64,000 nt of DNA from contig OZ024743.1 of assembly GCA_964016885.1 (NCBI GenBank), forward strand, positions 166,502,492 to 166,566,491, in the 5' to 3' direction. Origin of the DNA: Eledone cirrhosa (lineage: Eukaryota > Mollusca > Cephalopoda > Octopoda > Eledonidae). Shown here in pieces: positions 10,807 to 23,458 of this stretch (positions are counted from its first letter, which is position 1; each line of letters opens with the position of its first letter). The translations under genes were made by a program, and so were the position numbers. The notes below the pieces were generated by a model that searched no databases, was not told the origin of the DNA, and was given only the letters and a program-made list of their open reading frames with translations.

Positions 10807-13800
10807 TCATCATCATCATCGTTTAACGTCTATCTTCCACGCCAGCATGGGTTAGACAGCAATTGTCCCACTTGAGGCAAGATTGATCGGGTGACCGTGT
10901 CTCGCTCGTATAGGACTATCTGGCAGGTTTTCTACAGCTGGATGCCCTTCCTAACACCAACCTCATTTACAGTGTGCACTGGGACCCTTTTTACCGTTTT
11001 TCCTACACGACCACTTTACGGAGTGGACTGTGTTTTTGTTTTTTTTGTCGTGACACCTACACGACCTCTTTGGTTTGGACTGGATGTTGTGGTACCAATA
11101 TAACTTTACAGAGAACAGAGAAAGAGTGGTGTTGGTGAGAGTGGGAGGATGGAATAGGGGTAGTGGGTTGGTGTGTATATTTGGTTAGGAGGGGCCTACT
11201 GACTATAGGTTAACTTTGTACATAGGTAAGGCGGGTCTTCTGTATTGCTGGGTGGTGCCAAAGATCCAGTGACATTGTCTTAGAGAGGTGTAAGTGCAAA
11301 GTTGGATTTTATCATGTCCCAGATTTTTCTGGGTCTACCTACTCCGTAACTTCCATCAATTTTAATCGCCCTGCACTTTTTTATATAGCTGTCGTCTTTC
11401 ATGCGCATCCCATGACCATACCAACGTAATCTTCTCTCAAGTAAACAGCATCTGATCCCTCTTATTACTAATTTCTCAGTTCATTTATGTTTTGCTGTTC
11501 GCGTATATTACTATTACACATCAAACGGAGCATGCATACGTCATTCCTTTCCAATCTCCGCAGGCCCTCTGCACACAAGGCCCATGTCTCACTGCCATGT
11601 AACATTGCTGTTCGTATACAAGCATCATACAATCTGCCTTTCATTTTTAGAGAGAAACCTTTTGTGGCCAACAGCCGTGTTAGCTCTCTGAACTGTTTCC
11701 ATCCCGTTCTAACTCTGGCTACTGTACTTTCAGAGCAGCCACCACCACTGCTGATTTTATCACCTAGATAACGGAAAGTGTCCACTATTTCTATAGAACT
11801 ATCTGGGCAGTAGAAGGAGCTAATATCCTGTGGGCACTTGCTACTTATTGCAACTGAGCATCGGCCACATTTAAAATCTACATTCTTAGATAGTTTACCC
11901 ACTACATCTTTTATGCACCCATACTTTGCATTTGGGACATAAAATGGAATTTCTGCCTACTCCTTTCCTACACACTGAGCATGGCCATTTCACAGAGGGT
12001 ACCCTATTTTCCTTTCTACATACTAGAATTTTAGTCTTAGACAAGTTAACTTTAAGGCCTTTTGATTTCTAGGCCATGCTTCCATGTTTGGAATTTCTTC
12101 TCTAGTTCAGCCATAGATTCAGCTATGAGAGTTAGATCATCTGCGTATAGAAGTTCCCATGGGCAGCCAGTCTTAGACTTTTCTGTTATAGCCTGTAGGA
12201 CAATAATAAACAGGAGGGGGTTAAGGACGGAGCCTTGGTGATTTCCTACTTTTACGCTTCCTTCTGAAAGAATCATGAGCAATTTATAATGTTATCTAAG
12301 CATTTTTAATGTTATTTATGTATATATTATAACATATTTGTTATGTTATTCTACTGTAAATTTATTTATATGCTGTGTATAATAAAACTTACCAAATCTT
12401 CACTATATTCATTGTTAATTCTAACCTTACTGACTGTTTCTTTATATATGGCTTGCATAGCTCTCACATAATGGAGATAATGGAGCAGAGGATTCTGTCA
12501 CAGGCTTTCTCCAAGTAAACAAAAGCTAAGTAGAGGGGTTTACTTTTAGCTAGGTACTTCTGTAGTTGCCATACAAGAAAAAGAGCATCCGTGGTACTTT
12601 TACCTGACACAAATCCAAACTGCATTTCATCTGGATCAATTCGGTCTCTAATTAGTTGTGCAATAACTCTTTCTGTGACCTTCATGACCTGATCAACTAA
12701 CTTAATGCCTCTTTCCTCTATCTAGAGCATCTCCTTTGCCCTTGTAGCAGTTAACGATGATGCTGCTACGCCAGTCATTTGGTATGACCCCATTCTGTTT
12801 TACTTGGTTTATTATCCGGGTGACCATCGTACGTCCCACCATTCCAGATGGCTTCAACATCTCAGCAACTGTCTCTGAAGACCCAGCTGCCTTGGCCTGT
12901 CTTCATCTTTTTCTCATTTATTCTCCTCATTTAGTAGTCTCTTGTAGTGACACTTCCAAGCTACCATCATCATTATGGACACACTTCTCCCCAACAACAT
13001 CACGGTTTTCCTTGACACATTGTCTTGCGATCCTGAACACCTCATGTAGAACATGCTTGAACTTTCTATCCTCTGCTTCCCTTCTTGCAATGTACACATG
13101 TCACCTAGCCTTTCTCCTGGCCACTTGATAGTATTCTCTGCTTCCCCCATACTTTCCAAGCCTGCTTTTTGGCCCTGATTGTCTCCTCCACCTTACTGTT
13201 CCACCACCAAGTTACTCTCCTCCTACCTAAAGGTCTGCTCCAGCCACAGATTTCATCTGTCACCTTCAGCAGGTTAACTTTCAAGGATTCCCACTGTTCC
13301 CCTATATTGTACATCTCTAATTGCTCTTCCTTACTGTCAAAAGCATCAACTAATATGCTTTCAAATTTGTTACTGGCTGTGGGGTCCTTCAACTTCCATA
13401 TCCTTCTCTTCAAGGTAGTCCTCTGTCGTCGAGTACGTCTAGTCCTGACTATGAGGTCACTAACTATTAGGCTATGTTGGCAGGTGCATTCTTCATGGGG
13501 GAGGGATTTAGTGTTTACAACAGACATTCTGTCTCGTCTTCTGGTAAGGAATATAATCTATCTGACTGACGTGTTCCCCTGATCTATAGGTGATCAAGTG
13601 ATTGTCTCATTTTTTGAAGTTTGTGTTACAGATAGTTAGGTTATTAGCGTCACAGAATTCCAGGATCCTGAAGCCTTCCTCATTTCTAGTACCCAACCCA
13701 TAGCCTCCATGGATTCCGTCATAGCCATCAGAATGTTGTCCAACATAACCATTAAGGTTGCCAGTAATAATTATGTAGTCACTGTTGGTTATTTGGGAGG

Positions 13801-14530
13801 TAGTGAGCATTAGCGACTCATAGACCCTGTCTTTTATAATGTGAGGTAGGCCAGATTTGGGTGCATAAGCGGATATTATTGTCACAGTTGTTCTATTTAG
13901 AACTAGTCTTATTTTAATCATTCTGTTGTTCACTCTATTTATGGCAATTACCTTATCTACCCATTTTTCTGCTAACATAATTCCTACTCCACCCAGCCCA
14001 TTGTCATTTTCCATCCAGAAAAGTTTATAGCATTGTTTTTTTTACCCACAATGAATATAGCAGACCCATCCCTCCACCTAGTCTCTTGAACACATCAAAC
14101 ATCAACTTCCTTACATTCAAGCATCTCTACAACCTCATTTGAGCAACCTTTCAATGTGTCTACATTCATGGTACCAACTCTGAAGTTGGCAGACTGGGAT
14201 GGATGGGTTGGAGAGGCAGGTGTGTGGGAGACGGAATTATGTTGGTCATCCATGTCTGAAATAAAGAGGAGTCCTTGCATTCTCGTCTGGCAGCGGGAGG
14301 TGAATTTATCTTTATCTTGGACATTGTCATCCAACTCTGTAGTCCATTTAGTATACCAAAAAGCAACCAGGTCTAAACTTAAGGAGTAATAGCTGAGGCG
14401 GCAGCTTTGAGATAGAGATTTGTTAGAAAACTCACTATAAACAGCTGAGTTTTGATTGGACCAAATAGCAATGGTGGTGTGTGAGGGTGGGAGTGAGGGA
14501 AATGGGTAACTTAAAGAAATGATTAGTTTC
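10807..14530 (-). mobile_element. Non-LTR retrotransposon copy (APE endonuclease plus RT), near full length
   Basis: Read on the minus strand, a 5' region at 14400-14530 leads into an endonuclease with GGVGIMLAEKWVDKVI, IISAYAPKSGLP and ITGNLNGYVGQHSDG (14014-13660). A linker follows (WWWNSKVEETIRAKKQAWK, near 13190), then RT with LIRDRIDPDEMQFGFVSGKS (12660-12600) and the catalytic LLYADDLTLIAES (about 12160-12120). Next come a zinc finger region (about 11990-11830) and the C-terminal block LHGSETWALCAEGLRRLERN (11620-11560). Frameshifts, stops and a 130 bp AT-rich insertion near 12275-12405 make it inactive. The tail runs through a 3' UTR to a (GAT)n end near 10807, which is shared with the SINEs of this window. 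In mollusc annotations the endonuclease part is often named craniofacial development protein 2-like; it is a transposon. Confidence 0.85.
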
Positions 14531-14935
14531 TAGAAAGGATGCAACAGATTTAAGCATATTATTAAAAAAATGTGACATAGTAATAATAACACTGAAAGGT
14601 ATGGATAGAATGAAGATCTGAGAGAGAAAAGATTGGCTTCTAAGTTTTAACAATATATACAATATGTAATTCCGAGAGACACATATAACAGTTTAAATAT
14701 TGATGGCCAAATGGACTACGAAAAGGAGAGACTAGAAAATTGAAGAGCTTATATTTCTGAATTCAATAACAATTCAGCAGTAAAGTTAGATAAATTCTGG
14801 CTTAGTACCCTACAAAGTTTATTTTATATTTGCAGAGAGAAGGGGAAGGGGAGAAGATGTAAGCATATAAACAATGTATGAGAGGGGGAAGATTCCAGAA
14901 GAGTCCATCAGATTTAGGCATATTATTACTCAAAA
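14531..14935. other. Intergenic gap, nothing recognised
   Basis: AT-rich sequence between two non-LTR copies. No open frame of interest, no repeat boundary and no RNA gene can be supported here. Confidence 0.4.
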
Positions 14936-15795
14936 TTCATGACCATAGATAAGAGTAGGGACCAAGATAGAGAGTTTGATTTATTTACTCCTACCTCCTT
15001 TCTTCTGATGACTGCTAAAGCTAGCACTTTACTGCACCAACTCCAGCAATTCTTCCATTTAATTCAGCCCCGACTTCATGAAAATGGCCCTGAGATACTT
15101 GAACTTCTCCACCCGCTTCAATGGAACTCCACTCACATGTAGAGTGTACTACACTGTCATTCTTGAGAACACAAATGTCTCAATCTTTACAGCACTAATT
15201 TTCATTCCTGCCATGCAGCACTCAGCAGCAAACCTATTCAGAGCTTGTCCAACAAGTTTAAGTAGTACCATACCATCTGCAAATTCCAGCTGACTGATCC
15301 TACATCCACAAGTATTGATGTCACTTCCAACCTGGCTGTGCATGTCAATCCTGTTCATGAAGATTATGAATAGGAGAGGTGACAATATGTACACTTAGCA
15401 GAGCCCAACACCCACAATCAATTGTTTTGACTTAGCACCACTAATCCAAACACAAATATTAAATAAGGACTTTGATGCAATGAGAAGCTGTCAATTGGTC
15501 CTATACTCTGGCCTTCTCCAGATCATTACAAGTGGTTTACACTTAGCTAGGACCTTGTATTGTAGTTGTTTCATTAAGAGGGCATCTGTAGTGCTCCTCC
15601 TTGACAGAAAACCAAACTATATCTAACCTGATTTTACACTTTCCTTAATCATTTGTGCTAAAACTCATTCCGTCACTTTCATAATTTGGTCCATTAGTCT
15701 TATGCTCCTTACCTTTTCCTTTACAACAATTAACAAGTATACGGCTATGCCAGTCATTGGGTATGACCTCCATTATGATTTATCTGATTGGTTAT
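14936..15795 (-). mobile_element. Non-LTR retrotransposon RT fragment, left half (split by an LTR element)
   Basis: The minus strand encodes broken RT sequence, including LSPLLFIIFMNRI (about 15390-15350) and QVGSDINTCGCRISQLEFADGMVLLKL, where the catalytic box reads FADGM instead of the usual xADD. It belongs to the same broad class as the 11-14 kb copy but is clearly more diverged. It stops abruptly at 15795 against an LTR, and matching sequence resumes at 19531. Confidence 0.7.
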
Positions 15796-16060
15796 TGTAG
15801 GGTTAGGGTGCCAGAAGTGCTGGGAAGGTCTTGCTGGAAACAAGGAGCCAGTGACATGACAGAGTTCGCAATCCTTTTGGGCTCTCTTTGATCAGAACAC
15901 GGCACTGTGTGGACATGCATGTTCATGAGTACTATGGTTGTGTGTGAGAGACTCTCTGTATTTTTTGGCCAGACATAAAACAGGTGAACATCTGCGCAGG
16001 GAGATTCAGTCCGGACTCGAGTGGAGACGCAAAGCTAGGTCTCTTTGCTTCTTCATGACA
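15796..16060 (+). repeat. 5' LTR
   Basis: This 265 bp repeat begins TGTAGGGTTAGGGTGCCAG and ends CTTCATGACA. It matches 19273-19530 with scattered differences, which points to a fairly old insertion. Confidence 0.85.
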
Positions 16061-16120
16061 AACTATTTTTGGCACCAATTTTTAAAATTATCATTTACTT
16101 TTTATGATCTCACAGACGAT

Positions 16121-16570
16121 ATGGCGACAAAAATAAGAATAGGTAGCGATGCAGTCAAAGCCTTCAGCGGTGAGGACATTATTGATTGGATTAGAAAGAT
16201 GAAATTGGTTGTCACACTACAAGGCATCGAAAATGTGGTTGCCCACATGTCACTGTGTTTTGATGGCATTAGCATTATACCTCAAAATGGACCAATCAAA
16301 CCAATTGAATGTGAAGAATATAGAGCAACGCCTAAGGAGGCATTCACTGTGGGACTTTATGCTGCTTTCGCCAAGCTAGGCAAAGGGAAATGGATGGGAG
16401 AGCAGTTGAACATATTTACAGCAGAAATCTGGAGGTTCGCTATGTTAGCTGAATTCACAGGAGAGAATCTTGAAAGGGATGTGTGGATGGTGTTTGTGAA
16501 CGGTTTCCCTGACAAAATTTCAGTGAGGCTCCAACAGTTGCTGGGCAACAACAAAATGGTCATGAGCTAG
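16121..16570 (+). CDS. gag N-terminal open frame of the LTR element
   Basis: An ATG at 16121, about 60 bases after the 5' LTR, opens 149 codons beginning MATKIRIGSDAVKAF. The product includes DIIDWIRKMKLVVTLQGI and NIFTAEIWRFAMLAEFTGE near its end and MVFVNGFPDKISVRLQ, which resembles capsid C-terminal helices of Ty3-like Gag proteins (xGLPxxxxxxLxx). The frame could be opened from 15938 inside the LTR, but the ATG after the LTR is the more natural start. A stop at 16570 separates it from the zinc-knuckle part, probably through decay. No host function is implied. Confidence 0.65.
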   Translation: MATKIRIGSDAVKAFSGEDIIDWIRKMKLVVTLQGIENVVAHMSLCFDGISIIPQNGPIKPIECEEYRATPKEAFTVGLYAAFAKLGKGKWMGEQLNIFTAEIWRFAMLAEFTGENLERDVWMVFVNGFPDKISVRLQQLLGNNKMVMS

Positions 16571-16603
16571 CTAATCACACAGTGACATGAGGCGTTAGCA
16601 GGG

Positions 16604-16933
16604 ATGGAAACCCATAGCAGTCAACAGCAATTGATGAATGATGAGGGGAGAAGAGACCCCGTGAGTGCTCAGCCGCAGGTGTTCACAGGCCAATGCTTCA
16701 GGTGTCAGGATCCGCACATGGTAAGGGACTGTAGGGAGCTGAATCCTGAAATAATTTGCTACGGATGGAAGTGGGCAAGCCACATCACCAACAATTGTGA
16801 CCAGGGAAACGGTCAGAGGGGAGTTATTGCACCGGTAGCGATTAGTGGTGCTCTTGCAGTCGCTGTCTGTAGTGGAAGTTCTGGTGTGTGTGTGGAGGGA
16901 GCTGTCACAAGTCCTTGTGCACAACAACATTAG
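16604..16933 (+). pseudogene. gag nucleocapsid part of the LTR element
   Basis: The frame encodes CFRCQDPHMVRDC, a C-x2-C-x3-H-x4-C zinc knuckle (one residue shorter than the usual CCHC spacing), followed by CYGWKWASHITNNC, which looks like a damaged second knuckle that lost its second cysteine. A serine- and valine-rich end follows. It lies 34 bp after the stop of the preceding gag frame. Confidence 0.65.
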
Positions 16934-17009
16934 TGACTCCACAGGTGGTTAAAAAGTGGAATGGAATGAGTAGTGTAAGATCTGTCGACAGCAGAGAGAT
17001 TAGATGCAG

Positions 17010-19200
17010 AGGTAGCAGTGAGGTGGAGATGGCGGTACGAGGAATAAAAATAAGCTGCAGGCGATCGTGATTGACCACGTGGTGGATAGAATTGATGTAG
17101 TAATGGGCACAGAAACAATTGGCTGCTTAGTGAGTGAGGATGGAGTAACGTTTGGTAGTACAGGAACACCATGCGCCGAGAGTGTGCAATAGAACAGGGA
17201 CATCAACACATGTAGAAACGTGTTGATCATACCATACAAGATAAGGATTTCAGGGCTGTGTTTGAAGGTCAGCAGTGGATAGTTGAGTGGTACTGGAAAG
17301 GAGAGCCCCCGGCGTTGAAGAACAGAGTGAGCTGTTCTCAGCATAGCCTGAAAGGAGTTTGAGGATGAGGTGCAAATATTGATCGAGGACCTATTAATCC
17401 CTTAGAAGGAGGAGATAATGAGTGGAGTGTGGCCGGTAATGGCACTAGTGTTACCAACAAAGAACAAGGTCAGGCCACTGCTGGATTTTCATGAACTGAA
17501 TGATCACGTCTTGTCACACAGGCGGCGAGGTCATAGATGTCTACGAGGAAACATTGCAAGAGTGGAGACAAATGACGATGGCCTCCATGATTGTTGGTAT
17601 ATCTGCAGCTCAGAAACTGTGCAAGTATCAGCTGGTCAGGTATAGGGCCAGACATATTGCCTGACCAGGCTGGGGTTCGGCTTGAATTTAACACCAAAGA
17701 TCCTGGCGATGGTTCTCAAAGTCTTCTGGGGAAGAGGGCCATCAATTCCTACATCAACAATATCTTGGCAGATGAGACTGTGGTGTTGGCAACAGAGGTC
17801 TCAAGCCACCTAGGTAAGTTTGGGTTAACTGTGAAACCGCCAGAGGCGATGGTAGGAGGAGCTACATTGGGACTCAAGCTGCAAAGAGACAAGACGAGCA
17901 CACTGGTATTTTGGAAATGAAGTCCCAGAACTGGGAAATTGGTGGGCCACTATCCAATCACAGGGTGTCTCCAAACAGCATGCATCTATGTCAAGAGACA
18001 AGCAGATGGGGAGAAAAAGGAGAGAGAGGACGGTGACTATGATGTGGGAGATCATGGAGAGGGTAAAGGTGGATGACCCAGTAAGAGGAAGCTGATACAT
18101 ACCAAAATTGAAGAATTGGACCGTATGGTGTGATGCCAGCAGTATAGCACTAGGGGTCACTCTGGAAATAGAGTGCGTTGAGGTCGAGGACACAGCCTGG
18201 CTCAGGAAGGAGGGCTGTAACCACATCAATGTGGCCAAATTGGATGCAATGCTGAGGGGAGTCAATCTCGCCCTGAGATGGGAGCTGCGGACCAGAGATT
18301 TGTACTGATTCAGCCACTGTACTTGGATGGGCGAGATCAGTGCTGACCAATGAGAGTTGGGTACGAATGTGAGGGGCAGCAGAAATCTTAATAAAATGCT
18401 GCCTGAAGTTAAGTTGGTCTTTGTGCCCTTTGAGAAAAGGGGATAGCTGTACTGTGTCGGCTGAGTGACTCGGAGTTGAGGAGTCTGCATACCCAGCATC
18501 ATATGGGAGTGGATAGGACCCTATTCTTAGCCAAAAGAGTTGCGACAGGTATCAGTCTATCAACCCCACTTCGGGTGTGCATGAGGCAGGTAATATCCCA
18601 GTGGATGTGACACACTATTGACAGAGGATGTATCTCTTGATGGTCAATTGTGGACCAGAGTGGATGGCAATATGTAGGGAGATGAAGACGGGGACTGCAG
18701 AAAGAGATATTCTTGGAATGGAGCCCTGTGGATGAACTGTTGATGGATAACAGCACAATGTTTTGCTTGGAGCTGCTCGATGGGTGGAATGTGAGCCGTT
18801 TCTTCAGAGTGGAAATCGAAGCGTGAACAGACATCATTGCGGAGAGAAGACATTTCACCAATGGAGGTGGTGTTCTGGTACAACACGTCTCCTAGGGTGG
18901 GACAGGCTGAGGATTCAGTGCCACATAGGGCGATATATAGATATGAATGGTGACATCTGTGCATAGCATCACAACAACCTATAGAGGAAAGAGAATGCAT
19001 TCGTACAAGTGAGCGAAGAAGTCTGGGTCAAGCTTTCGAATGCACATTGCTCATCTCAGAGGGAAAGGGAATGGTAATGGCTGTAAATTCCCAAAACACG
19101 TCTGTGGACGGTACGTCATGTCACATCCTGGATGTCCATAGTCGTTGATTTGATGGACTTTGGAGAAGAGAATGAAAGCACTGCCCCAACTGTGCAAAGA
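17010..19200 (+). pseudogene. pol remnant of the LTR element (RT, RNase H, integrase)
   Basis: Pieces on the plus strand line up in pol order. EGQQWIVEWYWKGEPPALKN (about 17260-17320) precedes an RT region with NKVRPLLDFHELNDHV near 17465 and a damaged catalytic box SYINNILADETVV (17750-17790), where the second aspartate of the usual YIDD reads N. RNase H shows WCDASSIALGVTLEIE (18126-18170) and HINVAKLDAMLRGVN. Integrase remnants include LLMDNSTMFCLELLDGWNVS near 18740. Many stops and frameshifts interrupt it. Confidence 0.7.
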
Positions 19201-19272
19201 TTACAAGAGGATGACAAACTTTGACATGGAGTAATATGATGGGGTGATTGATCCTTGAGATCATGGTTCTAT

Positions 19273-19530
19273 GTGGGACTAGGGTGCCAGAAGAGCAAGG
19301 GAAGTCTTGCCAGAAGCAAGAGGCCAGTGATGTGAAAACAGAGTTTGCAGGCCTTTAGCACTCTCTTTGGTCAGGATGTGGTACTGTGTGGACGTACATG
19401 TTCATGAGTGCTATGATTGTGTGAGAGACTGTATTTTTTGGCTAGATGTAAAACAAGTGAACACCTGCACAAGGAGATCCAGTCCCGACTCGAGTGGAAA
19501 TGTAAAGGCAGATCTCTTTTCTTCATCACA
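19273..19530 (+). repeat. 3' LTR
   Basis: This 258 bp partner of 15796-16060 begins TGTGGGACTAGGGTGCCAG and ends CTTCATCACA. Confidence 0.85.
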
Positions 19531-19990
19531 ATTATGAGGATGACTAGTTTGGTTTCAGCTTTTCAGCCACTACTGCTGATAGACTGGCGGCTTTATCCTT
19601 TTTCATTTCCTTAATTGATTCTTTAACCCCATAACTGTTAATTTCGATAGCTTGGTCCTCTGTTGTGTCAGCTGAGAGTAGTCTCACTTCATATAATAGC
19701 ATTTCCAGGTCTTTCTTTTGAGCGTCAGTGATGCTAAGTGCACCAGTATCATGTCAAACACTTTTCCCCAACATCCAGCTTCTCACATCTCTAATCCTCC
19801 TGCTTTGTGCGCTATATACACCAGTAGTTTTGGATTTCTTTTAGCTCTTTGCTACCCCCAGTTTTCCACAATCATGTTACCCTCTGTTTGGCTGGTGCTC
19901 TACTCCATTGGTTTACATAGAAATATCCAATTGCACATGATATAATTCCCCCTGCTTATCTTATACAGTACGTTGACCATTTCTGAACTT
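19531..19990 (-). mobile_element. Non-LTR retrotransposon fragment, right half of the split copy
   Basis: After the LTR element the minus-strand non-LTR sequence resumes: the stretch near 19590-19640 matches the linker seen in other copies (ctttttcatttccttaattg, compare 29536-29556), and the part near 19720-19800 matches the block with cagtgatgctaagtgcacc. It confirms that the LTR element landed inside an existing copy. Confidence 0.7.
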
Positions 19991-20720
19991 ATATTTAACT
20001 ATATTGTCCCTCTGTGTATCTTGTTCTACAAACATTTCTAGTTTTACAGTTTATCTATATGTTTACCTTGCAGATTATACAATTTCTATCAGAATGGAGA
20101 AATTCTGCTGATTAGGGATTTCATGGGAATTCCTGATATTTCTACTACCTCCATTTTAGTTTATCTAAAGCCTTTCTAAATTTATGAGATAAGTTACATC
20201 AACAAACATCAGACAGGTATTTTTTGTTGTCACACAAGTTGACTTTATCTACCTTTGTTATCCTCTCTATTCTGTTCGATAATTTGCTCCCATCTGCATC
20301 TTTTTCTGAGTTTTCATTTTTGCCCTCTGATTCTGTCTCTCGGAAAAATGGAGAGATTATATAATTCACTAGCAACAAGTCTGTAGAAAGCTTGCTTAAA
20401 TACATTCAATCAATGTAACTATTTCCGAAGCTCGAATCTCTGTATAACACCCAAGAAATCTATATTAAATACCCAACTATATTTTTCCAATCCTAAATTA
20501 CTTCTTCCTATTCTACACAAGCCTATGTAAGAGTTACCCCCTATCCCTTATATAACTGGTGACCGAACACCACAAGCTCTCACCTCTACCATAAGAACTC
20601 ACATCCTATCAACATACATTTCAAAGATGCTGCAGAAATAATTCCACTGTGTATATGATAGATGAAAATGTGAATTTAATCTAATTTTGGATATATATTT
20701 TTTATGAAATTTACTACATC
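19991..20720. other. Intergenic gap, nothing recognised
   Basis: AT-rich sequence with no recognisable gene or element. A short minus-strand frame at 20199-20405 rich in Ser, Glu and Lys has no support. Confidence 0.4.
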
Positions 20721-21776
20721 TGCAAGGAGTATTTAAAAACACTTAATTATCTTCAAACTAAATAAGTGTTTTATTTCTTTCACAATCCCCATGGGAGATA
20801 AAAATGCTAAGATATGCAGTCATTACTGTGATACGTGCAGAATATATTTAGAATTTGCCAACTTTCTGAATGTTACATCTTTTGTACACAAAGTTTGAAT
20901 GGAATTGAAAGCCACTGGTAAGAATATTTCAACTGTAGGAAAGAGAAAAATACATTAAACCTTCTGACACTATAAGGAGACTACAATTCATCCAGTGAGT
21001 TCAAAGTATTATTGAAAATGATCCTGGAAAATCAATGAGGTCTATTGCCAAAGAACTTCAGGTATCAGAGTGGACTATCAGAACTGATAGGACATTCAAT
21101 ACAAGGTATATGAATCAAGGGGAAACCAATTCATGTCTTCAAAGACAGGAAAACCATTTGATCAGTGTCAAACAGTTTCTTAGCAAGGTTAAAAACTCTC
21201 ATGAACATGGCTGCTTTGGTTCTTCTCTGATAAGAAAATCTTTGACCAAGACCAAAATTTTAACAGAAATGGCAAATGGTTATGTGCATCAATGTGATGG
21301 TTTTAGGAGTGGTGTGTAATGAAGGTCATGTCATACCATCTCGTATCTTTCCACAAGGTCTTAGAAATAATGCTGCTTGATACATTGAGGTGATGGAGAC
21401 AGTTGTTAAGCCCTGGATTTCTCACAAAACCCACATAATACAAGATCATGTAACTACTTCAAACTCACCAGACTTAAATCTCATGGACTACTATGTTTGG
21501 AACATTGAAGGGAGACTAGTTGACATCCTCACAATGCCATAGCTTCACTGAAGGCCACCATTGTCCAGGTGATGTCTGAAATGAATAATGACCATTTATT
21601 GAAGGCATGTCAGTGATTCTGGTTCCATATCAAAGCAGTCATCGAAGTCTAAAGTCGATTCATAAAATAATCTTATAAGAAAGCTTATTAAGAATATGTG
21701 CACAAATTTTTATTAAAATACATTTGGTTTTCGCTAGATTAGAGTTGTTTTATTAAATTACCAAATACCCTTCACA
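20721..21776 (+). mobile_element. mariner (Tc1/mariner) element relic
   Basis: Plus-strand frames contain ENDPGKSMRSIAKELQVSEW (20999-21070), the helix-turn-helix DNA-binding part of mariner transposases. Further on, a different frame gives GVVCNEGHVIPSRIF-like sequence near 21310 and SPDLNLMDYYVWNIEGRL near 21468-21520, which carries the last aspartate of the catalytic triad. Stops and indels break the frame repeatedly. Possible inverted ends are gcaaggagtatttaaaa at 20722 and, on the other strand, gaagggtatttggtaa at about 21773, which agree only partly. It is inactive. Confidence 0.8.
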
Positions 21777-21853
21777 TTCTGTATATAAAACATATATACT
21801 CACACACACACACTACAGATACCATTCTGGGTAGCTTTTTCTGCATTTATTAT

Positions 21854-21885
<32 letters not shown>

Positions 21886-22656
21886 TAACAAACTGTAATC
21901 TTTCAATTTTCCGATACATTACATGAGGATGAAAATATAAATAAAAAATGGGTATTAATGTCTGTATTGGATTATTTTGCTACAGTTGATCTTTTTTAGA
22001 TCTTTGCAATGAAAATATGCCAAATGTGTGTGTGTGTGTGTGTGTGTGTAACATGACTTGTTTATATTTAATAGTGAAGAGCAAGCATAAAGGTCTTTCA
22101 AAGTTATGAGAAGATCACATGAAGTGTACATGGGTTTTTTTTCCCCACCTTTCAAACAAACATTGGAGTCAAGTTTATATAGGTTTATTCAGAAAATAAT
22201 CACAAGTAGCAAAACTAGTGCCAACAAATTGAAAATAATCACAACTCAATACTGATAACTATTATCTTCCATTGAAGATTGTATATACTACAGTGTGCAA
22301 ATAGTTAACAACTCATGTTGGGTAAAGTCTAAGGTATTTAAAAAAAGTTCTTAGTAACTATTAACAGAAAAAAAAAAAAAAAGAAAATTCATTAATCTTG
22401 GTTAACAGCAAAAACCACATATTCATTTTTTATATACCAAATTTGAATGCCTATTGGGCCATTACTTAAAGTTTTGTTGTATCAACAAGACCGTCTCTGG
22501 ATAATATTTCAACGAAAAATGCATTTTTGTCACTGACACAACCCCTGAAGAATTGTGGTTAACATGAAACTCTAGTAAATAATATGCATGTGTGTGTATA
22601 TATATATATAAATATATATACACACACACACACATATATATATACATATACATATA
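21777..22656. repeat. Intergenic sequence with (AAT)n and (GT)n
   Basis: Contains (AAT)n at about 21851-21880, (GT)n at 22025-22049 and an A-run (22370-22383). No gene is seen. This could include untranslated sequence downstream of calnexin, but no support was found. Confidence 0.5.
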
Positions 22657-22996
22657 TGGAATGGAACTTCATTGGTTTTGACGATCAGTGTTTCAGTTGT
22701 TTAATCAACGGAATAGCCTGCTTGTGAAATCAGTGAACATTCTGCAGATACATATAACCCTGATCGTAATTCTCAGGGAGATTTAGAGTGACAGAGTGTC
22801 TGGCCTTTTTCAATTACAGGTAAAGTCCATTTGACAGGGTTCTAAAGTCTCTGCCTACTAAATTTCACTCATAAATTATGGTGTGGCAGTGGCTATGGTA
22901 AATGACACTTACACAAGATGCCATGCAGTGGGATCAAATCTGGGACCTTATGATTGCGAAGCAAACTCCTAAACCATTTGGCCATGCTGCCACCAT
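22657..22996 (-). repeat. tRNA-derived SINE (family with the TGTATCTG tail block)
   Basis: On the minus strand the head GGCAGCATGGCCAAATGG at 22994 and GGTCCCAGATTTGATCCC near 22950 look like tRNA-type A and B promoter boxes. The body continues to a tail near 22657. A second, partial copy sharing ttctcagggagatttag lies at 61250-61450. Confidence 0.7.
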
Positions 22997-23250
22997 ATAT
23001 ATATATATATATATATACATATATAATTTCAACTTTATCTACTAATATGTACTAAGAACCTCTTTACATTGTAGCTCAAAATTATATATATATATATATA
23101 TATATACAGAGTGTCCCCAAAACTGTATATATATTTGCCTGTACAGGTAATCAAGGTGTGTATACATTTTTGGGAGACACCGTGTGTATATATATACATA
23201 TATATATATATTTGTAACATATATATAATGTATATATTCACACACTTCTA
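22979..23250. repeat. (TA)n-rich block
   Basis: Several (TA)n runs (22998-23025, 23083-23106, 23187-23212) make apparent frames rich in Tyr and Ile. They are translated microsatellite and not genes. Confidence 0.8.
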
Positions 23251-23458
23251 AATATACACATATACTCCAAACATTCATAAACACATGCAGATGAGAATGG
23301 GGAAAGAAAAGAAATCTGAAAAATCACAATCAATCACAAAAATTATATGACTGATGGAGTATTTATACATGTCAATGCATTTCATTTGTTAGCCTCTCTC
23401 ATTCTCCCTTTCACTCATCCCCTCTACTTGTATTTAACATCCAACCATCATAATATTA

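Larger units (their letters stand above)
15796..19530 (+). mobile_element. LTR retrotransposon with CCHC gag and degenerate pol
   Basis: Two direct repeats (15796-16060 and 19273-19530) start TG and end CA. They enclose a gag region, an RT-like region, RNase H and integrase remnants in that order on the plus strand. The flanking pentamers GTTAT (15791-15795) and ATTAT (19531-19535) differ at one base and fit a decayed 5 bp target duplication. A TGG start lies shortly after the left LTR (ggcacc near 16071). The element is inserted in a non-LTR copy. Its proteins look different from the Ty3-type elements elsewhere in the window: gag begins MATKIRIGSDAVKAFSGEDI and RNase H reads WCDASSIALGV. I place it as a Ty3-like lineage of uncertain clade. 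Confidence 0.85.

Noticed and set aside
23035..23284. Tyr/Ile-rich minus-strand frames
   Set aside because: Translated (TA)n microsatellite.
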